NCBI RefSeq assembly: GCF_047496725.1
Contig: NC_132973.1
Location: 8,593,233 to 8,657,232 of the forward strand
Reading direction: 5' to 3'
DNA from: Anoplolepis gracilipes
Taxonomy: Eukaryota; Arthropoda; Insecta; Hymenoptera; Formicidae
Length of the DNA stretch: 64,000 bases
Shown here: positions 37,256-49,712 of the stretch, piece after piece
How the letters are laid out: each line of letters begins with the position of its first letter
Numbering within the stretch: the first letter of the stretch is position 1
Program-made: the position numbers and the translations under genes
The notes under the pieces: model-generated
Seen by the model: only the letters and a program-made list of their open reading frames with translations
Databases searched by the model: none
Told to the model about the DNA's origin: nothing

Positions 37256-37347
<92 letters not shown>

Positions 37348-39687
37348 TGAATGAATGCGGAAGAAAAAAGCGTCTGGACAGGTACAGAAAAAGTAGTTGA
37401 ACTTTCAATGTTTTATTTATTCATTCGTGACGTTAATACATCCTTTAATAAACTACTATTCAATCTTTCTAACCATTACGCACGATGACGGAAACGATGA
37501 CAAACATGTATTAAACTAATATTAAATAAGGCTAAAAGGTCTTAATGTTAAATGCCAAGAAATATCTAGTTATGATGGAGCATCGCATTATGCACGTCAA
37601 TAAAGTATTTAACCAAATGTTGAACGGCTATAATGTTAAAATAAATAGTCCGTTAAAATAGAGGCAAATTAATGATTGCCTAGATCTATTTATCGAATTT
37701 TGTCAAATGCAGACAACATCTTTTCATACATATTTTATTTTCTCATTTATACATATGTGTAATATACAATATGTATAATATACGTATGTGTATATGTAAA
37801 ATATACAATACTTTGTGACTTGTACTAATCAGTAACAAATTATTTATATTTTTAAATTATTATACGTAGAAATAGCTCGTAGGAACAAAGATTACTTGAA
37901 AAATTTTGAGATGTTGAAATCGTTTAGTCCATGAAAGAAACATGGACATTTTACTATCTTTTGAAAGCTGTTGAAAAAGATGTTTTCAAATAAGTAAATA
38001 ATTCAGCAAAGTAAACTTTAAATAAGGGAAATCATAATATATTTTCAATATAAATCTTGTCTGCTTTATCGTTTATTTAACAAATATAGTTTAAATTGAA
38101 AAATATAAATTTTCTCGATGGACTTACATGATATCGATAACTGCGAGCTAAACTGCTTTGTTTTCGTGTTCCTTTATAAGGAATATCAAAATTAATGCGT
38201 GAAACAATTTATATGAAGCACTCAGATCTACCTGGGTCTGATTGAACGCAAGTGACCAAAATAATTGTAAGATGCAATGCGGGGTAACGTTGGACCCCAG
38301 TGCAGCTGCTGGCCACTGCACAAGATTAGAGATAACACTCTTGTGCGTGTGACAGCGACTATTATGGGGCTTCCATGGCACATCACTCTTCGACGCTGAA
38401 AATCGTCACGGGAAGGAAACCCCGAAATGAAAGTATTGTCTCGCAACGAGTAAATGTTAAGTGTGTATTGAGATATTATAATTATTCGCGTTATTGTTGA
38501 AAATACATTATTTGTTTCTCTTTAGCATTATTAGGCAAATGAGTGTAATATACAATACAAATGAAATATAGCGTATAAAAAGTATAATATTAAGTAAGTA
38601 GCGCCATTAAAATAAGATACGTATTATATATGGTGTTGTTGCACACTGGTTTTTTTCTAGTGAAATTTTAAATTAGCAATAAGCAAAGGAAGATCCGAAA
38701 ATAATCTTCAGTTGACAGAGAGATTTTTTTAGAAAAAAACTTTTTTTTTTCAAACTGAAAAGTAGGACTTTTGTTATTTTAATATAATATATTTTTTCGT
38801 CAATTAATTAAATTATTAATAAAAATTATATTATTAAATTTAATTATTAAAAATAATTATATTATTAATAAAAAAAAGGATAAGAAGATGTATATTAATT
38901 GGAACATATATTTCATCATTGATTATTCCTGTTACAGATCTGATGATTCGACTCTTTCGTCACATTCCGCCGATAACTTATCTGTATAACTATGATTATC
39001 AACGTAGAGATTCTGCATACACCATCAACGAGGTACATACTGTGAAAGATTCGCAACTATATATTCGTTTAGTAAGTGGATTTTGCCCAGGGAATAGGTT
39101 GAACTACTGACATGACCGATTGTTGGTGACTAATTGTAAGTCAAAACTGTCTAAACTCGCAAATGAATAGTTGTTTACTATTATTCATCTCCTGTCTTTA
39201 CTCGTTCACGTAGTCAGACAGTTCTGGTATAATAAATTCAGAAAACGAGAATATCAAAATTATTGTAAAAATTATTTTTATTTTATTTTATTTCCTCACA
39301 TTTTTTAAATAATATATCAATCTCATTTTGACAAACAAGATAAAAGAAATTGTAGTAATTATAAGAATAAATATAACATTTATAAACAAATAATTAATAT
39401 ATCTAAAAAGTGTGCTCATATTTTTCTGTTCTACACTGAAGTATATACATAACACTAAAACTTTAATAATTTATTGAAAATTTATATTATTCAACTCTAA
39501 ATTTGCTAATATCAATTTAACGTGTCTGTTATTTAGAAACGATATTGTATCTTAGCTTTAAATTAGAAAGTTAAAATACACAAAATATAGTTTATCATAA
39601 TTATTTTTATTCCATACTGACAATGTAAAAAGGCACTTTTAACAATTTGTATAATTTCTTTGCATTAATGATTTTTTGCAGGAGGCT
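36625..39687. other. Non-coding stretch downstream of the 36-kb promoter
   Basis: Mostly AT-rich. A strong acceptor-like site (CCTGTTACAG) ends at 38937; the sequence after it is open in one frame to 39108, and in another for 16 codons (SDDSTLSSHSADNLSV then stop). A minus-strand GC-richer patch (38130-38450) has two possible donors. None of these could be tied to a gene. Confidence 0.35.
37259..37346. repeat. (TG)n microsatellite
   Basis: About 44 uninterrupted TG dinucleotides. Confidence 0.95.
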
Positions 39688-40463
39688 TCACAAAATATCT
39701 CGCAGTATTTCGTCCATTGCGGATCTTTTGTCGTCAAATAACAAGAAGCATAATATCACTTGCAACCTTGTAATAGCTGCTTCGAAATTCGGATCGAGCT
39801 CAAGAGAGGATTTATAAAAATTTGCAGTAGTCTCAAAATCGCCCTGTAAGAATAAGTATATCAATTAATCTCTTATTATTATATTATATAATTTATATCT
39901 CATTTACATCTAGTTATTATTATATAATTTACATCCAGTGAAATATTGAATTTACCAAAGCGGCAAAATTAGCTAGAACATAATGATTTATTATAAAGTC
40001 CGGGCTAATTGAAAGTGCTATCTGAGTGACTTCGAGGGCCTCATAGAAATAATTTTGAAAAAAGACGAATTGAGAAAAGACGCCAGATTTACGAGAAATA
40101 TGTTTTCTAGGCTTTGCTACGTACAATCCAGTGCTTTGTGACTATCGCCAAGATCCAAGAAACACAATGCTAATTCAAGACAATTTATATTATACTCGAA
40201 AAACAATAATGTAATTATAATATTCGATGAATACCTTTTGCAGTGCAAACGCAATTTTGGTCCCGAGTCCTTATAAAGTGTCACTCTGCGTTCCAGTTAT
40301 CATTGTTAGCCATTATTAGGCCATATCAAGTTCAGTTTTGTCTTGTGGCGATTGTGAAAAGTGTATCATTTCGGTTACACGACTTATTTCAGAATTGCCC
40401 TTGTCATATGTCGGTTGTAAAGTCGAGGTATCTTTGTCCAATGATTCAATCTCATCTTCAACG
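39688..40463 (-). other. TTC17: C-terminal TTC17 block with broken reading frame
   Basis: The last two exons still read well (39843-39688, ending LELDPNFEAA and DEILRDIL then stop; and up to 39956, ending NHYVLANFAAL) and match the family's final TPRs. Upstream, the acidic segment from 40463/40455 ends at TAA (40316-40318). Another frame carries LNLIWPNNG, then three stops, then VTLYKDSGPKLRLHC. LELALCFLDLGDSHKALDC is followed by an in-frame TAG and needs a shift to reach YEALEVTQIAL. About 70 residues of the family expected between these pieces are not seen. This looks like a decayed C-terminal third, or assembly errors, rather than normal exons. Confidence 0.5.
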
Positions 40464-43400
40464 CTGAAATCGAAATGTTAATTTAGAAATAATCTGTACG
40501 CGAAATACAATAGACCTCGCTCGTTTACAATATTAATGGGTTATACAAAATTCGAAAATACATTGTTTAAAATAAATTTTTTTAAACATTATAATAATGA
40601 AATATATTTATTTTATCTTAATGCAGAATAAAAAAAGATTCAACAGATTTTTTTCATTATTTATTTATTAATTCAAAATATAATCGAAGTACAATTGAAG
40701 TAGAATTTAGTATAGAAAATTAAATAGGTATTAAAAATTTTTAATTTATTTACCGCGTTATATAAAATACTGCCGCTATTTTTTCACCCTATATTGTACG
40801 AATTCATTATGAAATATACGCTATACCTATATATAGAAGTTTTTATATCTATGTATAAATTTTTTTCATAATTTTCCAAATACGTACGTCATATTTCGTT
40901 GTATAAACTCATGAAATATAAATAGAGAAGCAGCCCAGTCCTTTCATACTTGAGCTCATCACATTCACCCTTATTTGGATAATACGATTTTTTTTTATCG
41001 GCAGACGTTTTACCAAACATCCAATCAGTATAGTGTAGTATGTTCTTCGATATAAAAATTATTTATTTAAACTATTTCTCAGATTATTTATATGGATTAG
41101 TAAATTCACGTAAAAAATTTATTAATCATATACGCATGTGCGTGTAATACAAAATATTATTTTTATATGTATATATATATATATATATTTTTTTGTTTCA
41201 GACATTATCTACTGATGGCACCATTTGATTACATCATTTGGAATTTGGTTCATATAATTTAGTTGCATTATTGAGAAACAATAATAAAGATATGACCTTT
41301 GTCCATATTTTCTTTCTTATACGACACATCTACTAACTTAAATTTTATGCCAGCAATACGTTTTTACAGTAGCAGTTTTTAGCTATCGACTAAAATATAT
41401 AATAAGCAAAAATTTACATCATCTCTATTAAAGGAACAAAAAATATTTATTGCATTAAAAAGTTTTAATATTAAAATAAAATTTACAATATATCAAGTAC
41501 AATAATTAAAATCAAACATTACATAATGTTGAGCAGTAAAATAATAAAGAAGACATATATAAATAAGTATATAATTTTTATTACGTATATTATTATACAA
41601 GGAAAAAAGCAGCAAATAACAAGACAACAAGTTATTACAACATAAAACTGCATAATTTTAAGCCAAAACATATTATTTAATTTAAGCAAAGACAAATCTA
41701 AATTTAAATTTGTGTCAAACAGAAAATACTAAATAGTGTAAAAAGCACAGCGTCTATTTTTAAGATACACGTGCGAAAATACGCACCTATTTCTTCAGTC
41801 TTTGTTGAAGCATATTTAATATGTTTACAATTCTTGGCTTGTCGTTTGTACAAAAGTGTATCACTTGCTTGCAGATTGTATTTACTAACAATAAGTAATA
41901 CAGAAGGCAGGTTCGTAGAATGTTTGGGTAAATTAATTCCTTTGTCACAGCCTGTGATTATGATAATATTTCATGTTATTTATCATAATAACCTGCATTT
42001 TTAAAATACAGTACCATTGAACAAAATTAATCAACTGAAATGATATAATACATAAATCAACAAAATACATTTTATAAAAAATCATAAATGCATGTAACAA
42101 TAAATAAGAAAAAGAAATTCAAGTTTTAATTGTGAATTTTTCATAAAAAGTGTGTTTAAGCAATTATTTGCAAATAAACTTGTATATGTTTTAATTCTCG
42201 CTCTTTAATTTTTTTGTTAGCTTAAATTTTAGTATTTGTATGTATTTAATAAGAAAAGATAGTTTATAATATATTTTAGAAACGATAAAGATAAGCAAGA
42301 CAAGGTAAGTCAACAGAAACTCGATGTAAAATAATATAAAATAGAAATGTGACAAAGATTATATCATATTTGAAAATATGTGTCAAATTTAATAATAGTA
42401 CAATTATATAGTAGTAATGAAACAATAATAATTATATATATATATAGATATACCTGCATGATTACCCGTAGCAACATTAAATTTTTCACGACAGGTCAAT
42501 GTTTTCAATAACATTAAGGCCCTACCATCATACAAGTTTGAATCCATTCTTAATGCTTGTTTCAAGTAGTGTATAGCTCCTGTATGATTTCCTTTTATAT
42601 TCCATAATACACCAAGTAAAAAATTAGTCATTGGCTGAAATATATATAAATTATTTTTAAGTAAGTTTTCTTTATCTAGTAAAAATATATAAAAACAAAA
42701 GTTTTTTTTTCAATATTGTTGAAATATTATTCGTATAAAAACTCTTTTTATATAAAAAATTGAATCACATTCTTTATGCATACCTCTACAGTATTAATTT
42801 CTAAGGCTTCATTTGTAATTCTTATAGCATCCTCAATTAAGCCCACTTTGTGATATATCGAAGCTATACTAACAAAAGGTACATCCCTGAATTCTTTAGG
42901 AACATCGTCCAATGCTAACTGAAGGCAATCCAAGGCTAAACGAGGTTTCCCTACTATTCTCCAATATAGAGATGCAAGTGTTGACAATACCCATGAAGCT
43001 GCTACTTTCTAATTTGAGATAGATTAAATTTTATAAGTATAAAGAAATATAATAATTTATGCTATGTGTAATGATAAAAAGTAAATTGTACCGCCTCAGT
43101 TGCTGTCAAAATCCTTTGACCAATTTCCGCAAAGTCTGCAGTTTGAACTAAATTATGTAAAAATGGTTTTAGAGAAGCGTCCGACGAATGTTGTTGTACG
43201 GTCGCATCTAGCAGTGTACGTGTAATATATTTTTTATTAAATGATTTAGGCGTTTGGCATATTGGTGGATGCCATGGTAATGGATGCTTCTTCCATGGTT
43301 TTATATCAATAAATTCATTCACGAACAAATGTGTCCTAATAATATATAAGAAAATATATATGTACTATTAATGTATCGAATGTGATAAAATATATATAAG

Positions 43401-45568
43401 TACATTTAGAAGTACACTTACGCATAACCTTTGTTTTCAGGTGACAAATAGATAGGCAAGTATTGTTTTCCATCTCCAAACATTAACATGGAACTATCGC
43501 AATCAGAAATCTTTGGCCAATAATCAGCTTCAAAATCTTCGTTTCCTTTATTGATTTCTACATTATGATACTTTGGATATTTTGTCGGTGATGCAAACAT
43601 ACGATCATATTCCACATTTACTTCTGTCATCATGTCTGTAGGAATATTAAATGAATTTTAATATAACACGATAGTATGCAAAATTCCTATAATTTATATT
43701 TGTTCCAAGAATACCTTTCGCGATATAATTACTGCGTTCTTTTACTTGATTTTGCACATTTTTTAACAAATTTAGACTACCATGAACATTTTGCAGCATA
43801 TTCTCGGCTATTTTTTTTCTATCTTCCACATCCACGTATGACAGTATAATAGTATTATCAATACGATGAATTGACTTTTCGACTGGATTTATCGCAAGAA
43901 CATGTAAATTCTGCTCTCGCGCAAAAGCGAGTTTAATTTTCCTCGTTGTTGATTTAATATTTTGTTCCCATAGCATATGCTCGTAAAGTTTGAACCACTC
44001 CTCCTTCCAATCATGATATGCGTGTATCTCTGATAGTACATTTCGTAAGCGACTGTAATATATGTATATGATTAATTATAGTAATTGTATAATAAATATC
44101 ATATACATTTTTCTTCTAGAAACAAAAATATTAACTTACTGATCGAATAATAGTAAAGTCGTTTCCAACAAACGATGGCATAATATAGCATATTTCATCT
44201 GTTCGGCCTCTATCGTTTCAGGTGCTAATTTCAAACAATTATCATAGCACGCTGCGGATCGTTCGAAATCACCGAGAGACGTATAAACATGGCCCAACGC
44301 TAGATGATGGTAGCTCTCTACCGGATTATGATCTATCGCCGCGTGTAAAATAATCGCGGCTTCACCAGAATATTTCGCAGCGTGTAAAATGCCGGCAGTA
44401 GTCAGAAGAGGAATATCGCGATATTGCCTTAAGCACGTACAATGCTTTCGTTACGAGATCAGTTTGTAATAGTAGTCGGTCTCTTCTGGCGACACTTCTC
44501 TAGTATCCCCTAAGAGCGAGTTTCTTATTATATTACCTTGGAGCGCATACAATCGCTCTACGACTGCACTCTAAAGCATTGTAAGCGTTTCCCTTAATCC
44601 GCCAATAAATCGACGCTAGATTCAAGTATACCCAGGAGGTCCTATTGCGAGATAAGCTGTAGGCGAGCTGATGACCAAATTCATTGAGATCAGTACTTGG
44701 CGGCAGATACTTGATCAAGTTAAGTTCTTTGTATTGGGAAAGATTCTTTCGATTCTGCATTGCCTAAAAAAATAATATACAATAATTTAAACATATAATC
44801 CAAATCTTGTGTAAAGAATAATGTATAACTACATACTTTAAGATGTTCAAATGTATAGATACTAAAATCTAATGGAAATGTGTTTTGACAGTCTGGAACT
44901 GTTTGTTTACTGTTAGCCGCTACATTATATAACATATAATCATTTTGGCTGCAATAAAGAGTTTCATTTTAATCTTTGACATTAAATTGTGTATTAATAA
45001 TTCTTTAAATTTTTATTTAAATATAACATTGCGTATATATTTTGTCATACTTAAATAAATTTAAAGAATAATTATATATATTTATATATTAATGATCACT
45101 TACTCTATCCCATCTCTGAGTCTGTAATCGATCATTATACTAGCATGTACATTAACATCAGCTAATGACTTGTCCCATAAGAAACAATCTGAATTGGAAT
45201 TTTCTGTATCAGCAATACCTAGACTAACAAACTGATTATCAATGGACACTTCTTTCCTTGAAATTTTCTTATATATAGCATTGGCTGTTTCTCTGCGTTT
45301 TTCCTGCTCTAGGAATGCCAGAAGATCGTAGGGTCGACGCATATCAAAAACACTATCATGCTGAAACATATATGCCACATCATTAAAAAATAATGTATGC
45401 TTTGTATGCGGTTCCTTTAGAACAGTATCTGTAAATTGTACACAAAAAATGAAATACCTGTGGCTGAATTTTTCCATTTTCGGTTATATACCAATGCCTG
45501 CTAGCCGAAATTTCGAGTATCACCGCGAATATCGTAATAATTTTGTAAGATACGCTGCTCAGGATCAT
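39688..45568 (-). CDS. TTC17: Tetratricopeptide repeat protein 17 (TTC17), 3' end disrupted
   Basis: Human TTC17 is a large TPR protein needed for actin polymerisation and ciliogenesis. Exons on the minus strand (high to low): 45568-45458, 45360-45104, 44948-44837, 44763-44537, 44427-44140, 44052-43715, 43635-43422, 43335-43092, 43008-42784, 42634-42454, 41951-41787. All join in phase to 787 codons. The product starts with a hydrophobic signal-like segment, then HWYITENGKIQPQ, and has TPR helices such as WVYLNLASIYWRIKGN and WVLSTLASLYWRIVG; PENKG also matches the family. The start is the ATG just before the signal segment; an in-frame ATG lies 16 codons upstream (45616). The exon 4/5 acceptor (TTAAG) is weak. 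C-terminal TPR sequence, ending LELDPNFEAA, is present at 39688-40463, but with stops and shifts. Confidence 0.85.
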
Positions 45569-47153
45569 TTTTCGCGATATAACCCCAAACGAAGAATCTC
45601 TCTCAATTTTACCCATTTTGTGTTTTCATCGCGAAAAACGCGACAACGAGAATTATAAGTGTTTTGCACACAGTGTGAGATTTGTAGTAAATATATGCAA
45701 ATTACGTTGTATTATGTCTGTATTTGCTTCGAATAAGAATGACTCACGATATGACGCGGTATCAGTGACTGTCAACGAGAGCGGTCAACTGAGTCGCCAG
45801 TGCCAGCTGACTATAATTGCCTATCGTTGAATTTCTACTTTTTAGATGCATTTTGTATTACGAAATGTATAGAAATTAATATAAACTATAAATTATTAAA
45901 AAGAAACTTGTTCCCTCTAATTGACTTAATCAAAATATTTCTGAGAAATACAGAATAAATTTGCGTGTGTGTACTGCAATTATTACACGAAGGAATACAT
46001 ATATATATATATATCTGTTCGAACATACAGTAGATTTTAAATTTAGAAAAAAAAGCTGAGGAACTCGTATATAATGTTATCTTAAGTATAAATGTCTATT
46101 TTTATATTTCCAGTTTTTTTTTAATTTGCAAGATGTCATTTTCAAACTATCTATAAGTATATATTATTCATACAGTTTGCATAGAAACTAAATGCAATTA
46201 TCTCGAAGAGAGAGATAAATATATATGCGCTTTTATCTTTTTCTTTATTTAAATAAAAATAAAATAAAATAATTTAAAGTGAACAATAAGTTAGATTGAG
46301 AAAAACAGATGGAAAAAGAAGAAATAAATATATATATAAAGATAAAAGCTTGTTATTATATATATATTTAAACATATAAATTTAAAAGAAACTTAAAGTA
46401 CAATTGACGTTATTCTTAAATTTTATTATCATTAAAGTCAGAAAATATGTTGACACAGTTCGTAGAGAAAAAAGTGTGACTGATAAATAGATTAGAACAT
46501 TTTTTTACAATGAATTTCCAACATTCCTTTTATTCATTGTATTTATAATTAATTATAAATTCTATATATTTAAATAAGTAATTCAAATGATCGAATCGAT
46601 GAACTTTTTTGTCGGATATCAGAACTATTAAAGATTATTACATACAGTAGTCATAAATAATAATAACTCTGTGATAAGTCCCGTTTTCTAGTCTATGTTT
46701 CTGTTAAACAATGCGCATGTTACCTGAAACGTAATTTTCTTACGCATTATGTAAATATGTTATTCTTGTCTTTTGCACCTAGTCGGTGCACCTTGTTGGT
46801 GCCCCTTTCTGCGAGAGTTGTCCGTTTCTGCTCGAATGTCCAACTTATTGGCCAGGCCAGAAAGAGAGAGAGAGAGAGAAAGCTTTTTCCTTGCTGATAT
46901 ACCACCGGGAAGCCGCGCCTGCGTGCAGTTTCTCATTCCGACTATTCCGTCGTCGATTGCGGAATATTTTGAAAGCCCGTACACCTAGAGACTCGCGACA
47001 CCGTGCTCGTGACTAACGCGTCATCCCTTGTAACGAATAAACGATCGCTGATCGAATCGCGGCCAGTTGACAGTTGACAGTTCGCCGCGAAAACGCAGTA
47101 TTTTCTGACACATAGTCGAACGCGCGCGGATACGCCGTCGTACGTTTGTAATC
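45569..47153. promoter_or_regulatory. Divergent intergenic region between TTC17 and ferritin
   Basis: TTC17 runs left and ferritin runs right from this 1.6-kb region. The TTC17 side (45570-45830) and the ferritin side (46780-47150) are GC-richer; the middle is AT-rich. A (GA)n stretch lies at 46865-46880. No CAGTG iron-responsive loop motif is present in the 400 bp before the ferritin start. Confidence 0.5.
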
Positions 47154-48676
47154 ATGAGTTTGGTGCGGCAAAACTTCCACGAGGAGTGCGAAGACGGGAT
47201 CAACAAGCAGATCAACCTGGAGCTGTACGCCAGTTATGTCTATCTGTCTATGGTCAGTTGGTGCACCGGTCGGATTTTAACCCTCTTCGCTTTCGACATT
47301 TCGCTGATCGAAGCATCCTCGTCGGTTATGTTCGATACACCCCGATTGAACCGCGTACATACATACACGTCACGTGTCTCTCGGCACTACCCCTTTAATC
47401 TGTCATGCCACGACCCGTCAGAATAAAATTTCCATCGTCAAAATTGAATAAAAACGCATTTATATATATATATATATATATATACAAATGATTTAGAGAA
47501 AGATACATTAAAAAATCTGTGACATTACTTTTCCCTCGAAATTCTTCGCCTCTCGATGACATCTCTTATGCATGCTTTTCGTTACAGGCATATTACTTTG
47601 ACAGAAGTGACGTGGCCTTGCGAGGTCTCTACAACTATTTCAAGAAAGCTTCGGACGAGGAACGTGAGCATGCCATGAAATTTCTGACTTATCAGAATAA
47701 GCGAGGCGGTGATATCGTGCTGATGGATATTCAGGCGCCGACTAGAAGAGACTGGAACAGCGCGAAAGACGCTATGACGGAGGCACTGCAGCTGGAGAAG
47801 AAAGTGAACCAGGTATATGTGCGCGGTGTCATTGCGCGTAATCGATAATGATAATAGTGTTAAAAAAAGCAATATCTAAATTTATATTCTTGACGGTGTT
47901 GAATTTCTAATTTTAATTTTATAAATTTTTTCAATATTTACTAAATAATGTTAATAAAAATATATTTTTAATATAAATAATCTGTAAAGGTAAAGTTTAT
48001 GCTAATAATTAATATTTATTATACAGATTCTAGATATTATAAATCTAATATATATATTTTATTAATATTATTGTTAGAAAGTTAATACTGATGAGCCGAT
48101 ATATTATCATACTGATAAGTGTCTTAAATGAGTCGATAGCTAATAGGAAAAACCAAGTTTTGTACGTCTTGTTAATTAACTTTCAAGATTTCTCGCGCCG
48201 TTCGTTAATTTAATTATCACAAGTTGTTTGCTGGATACGTGCATATCTATTGAAATACCACGTTTTTAAGCTACGTTGTAACAATCGGGGGTGTAACTCA
48301 GTGGTAGAGTGTCCGCTTCGCATGCGGAAAGTCCTGGGTTCAAATCCCAGCTCCTCCAACCAATTTTTTTTTTCTTTTTTATTTCAATATTATATAAATA
48401 TGTATTTGTTTTTATAATTTTACATAATGTAATATAGAAAAATACAAGTTTTTATTCGCGATTGACTTTGTTTTATTTTTACAGAAACTGCTCGAATTAC
48501 ACGGGATTGCTTCGACGCACAACGACGCGAATTTTATGGATTTTCTGGAGACTGAATTCTTGCAAGAACAAGTGGACGCGATAAAAGAGATTTCTGATCA
48601 TGTGACGAATTTGGAGAGAGTCGGAGAGGGCCTCGGCGTCTTTATTTTTGACAAAGAATTGACGGAGAAAGATTAA
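47154..48676 (+). CDS. Ferritin heavy chain, cytosolic type
   Basis: Iron-storage ferritin subunit with ferroxidase activity, which oxidises Fe(II) and deposits it in the 24-mer shell. Three exons (47154-47252, 47588-47812, 48485-48676) join in phase 0 with GT/AG borders to 171 aa. It aligns along its whole length with animal H chains, e.g. NLELYASYVYLSM, YYFDRSDVALRG, EEREHA, LEKKVNQ, EQVDAIKEI. The ferroxidase residues are all kept: Glu and Tyr in LELYASY, two Glu and His in EEREHA, Glu in LEKKVNQ, Gln in EQVDAIK. There is no signal peptide or obvious transit peptide, unlike the secreted insect H and L chains, so a cytosolic location is likely. A poly(A) signal AATAAA lies at 49000-49005. 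Intron 2 contains a tRNA gene. Confidence 0.96.
48287..48358 (+). tRNA. tRNA-Ala(CGC): tRNA-Ala (anticodon CGC), inside ferritin intron 2
   Basis: A 72-nt cloverleaf: acceptor GGGGGTG with CTCCTCC plus A73, D stem ACTC/GAGT, anticodon stem TCCGC/GCGGA with loop TTCGCAT, T stem CTGGG/CCCAG with loop TTCAAAT. The anticodon CGC reads GCG (Ala), and the G3-U70 pair that marks alanine tRNAs is present. A/B-box-like TAACTCAGTGG and GGTTCAAATCC are internal, and a T run follows as pol III terminator. One T-T mismatch sits at acceptor pair 6-67. Confidence 0.93.
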
Positions 48677-49712
48677 TCAAATAATGTGTTTGAAAAATCT
48701 GCCAAACCTAGGAATTTAGATAAATTTTGCGAAACACCATTATAATCGTGTTATAACGCATGAAAAAAAGTGCTCTAATGTGATGAGTAAACACGCGAAA
48801 AGCATATATACACATATGTCTATATGCATATTTGTTATTTGTATTGTGATTTTGGAGAAGCACAAGTAATGCAATTTTATCCTACCTACTCGTATCAATT
48901 TATCATGCAATTAATAATAATCTAGTGGCTCTTTATAAAATATATTGTATTTATAGGCTCTACACAAATTATTATAACTGAATATCGCGTTCTAAATGAA
49001 ATAAAAACATTAGAAGTTATTATACATAAATCAAATATGTATATTACGTTTGTTTACTTTATCCTGAAAATAAAATATTTGTTATACACTATATGTTTAT
49101 CGTTAAAAAAAAAAAAATCTCATAATTGTCATGTATATCATTTTTCTTATTGTTGAAAATTAAATTTAAAAAATTTTTAATACGAAAGAAATATTAATTT
49201 ATATATTATTATTAATTATATTTATATATTATTAATATTAATTTATATATATTTATATATTAATTATATTTTATTTATATTTTATATCTTTTAAATTTAT
49301 GATAAGGCTCATTTATTAACTTAATATATATATATATATATATCTTTTAAAATATTTTATACATATCTAAAAACACTTATTTATTTTTTAAAATTATTTT
49401 CCACATATTTTAAATAGAATGTCTATTTTTATATGCTTGAGAAAGAAATTATACTGTGGCATCGCTTTGATCGATGTGCGCAGTCTTTTAAACTTGCCAC
49501 GTCTATGGTTAAAACGGAACGGAACAGCTGTTATAACCTTAACAGCTCCTTTATGTCATGTCTATGTGTCTGGCACATTTAACATGATTGTAAGAGCAAA
49601 CTCTACGATTTTAGAAATCAGAGTCATACAATGAAACGTGGCCTTTCGTCAGTGACTTTATAATTATTCCCAATATATCTCCATCTATTACGATCAGTGC
49701 ATCATTGGAAAA
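48677..49712. other. Ferritin 3' UTR and AT-rich intergenic region
   Basis: Ferritin 3' UTR with AATAAA at 49000-49005 and a second candidate near 49069, then AT-rich sequence. A small frame at 49419-49634 just before EMC10 is unrecognised and probably lies in its promoter or 5' UTR. Confidence 0.5.

Noticed and set aside
41771..42004. 77-codon plus-strand frame
   Set aside because: It is the antisense shadow of a TTC17 exon (41951-41787) that splices in phase.
45760..45805. CAGTG motifs as iron-responsive elements
   Set aside because: They lie more than 1.3 kb from the ferritin start and their flanks cannot form the required upper stem.
45449..45830. Plus-strand frames over the TTC17 start
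   Set aside because: Shadows of the TTC17 signal-peptide exon and its promoter.
47154..47426. 90-codon continuous frame as the ferritin N-terminus
   Set aside because: After residue 33 it leaves the ferritin alignment; a GTCAGT donor at 47253 and the phase-0 acceptor at 47587 restore it.
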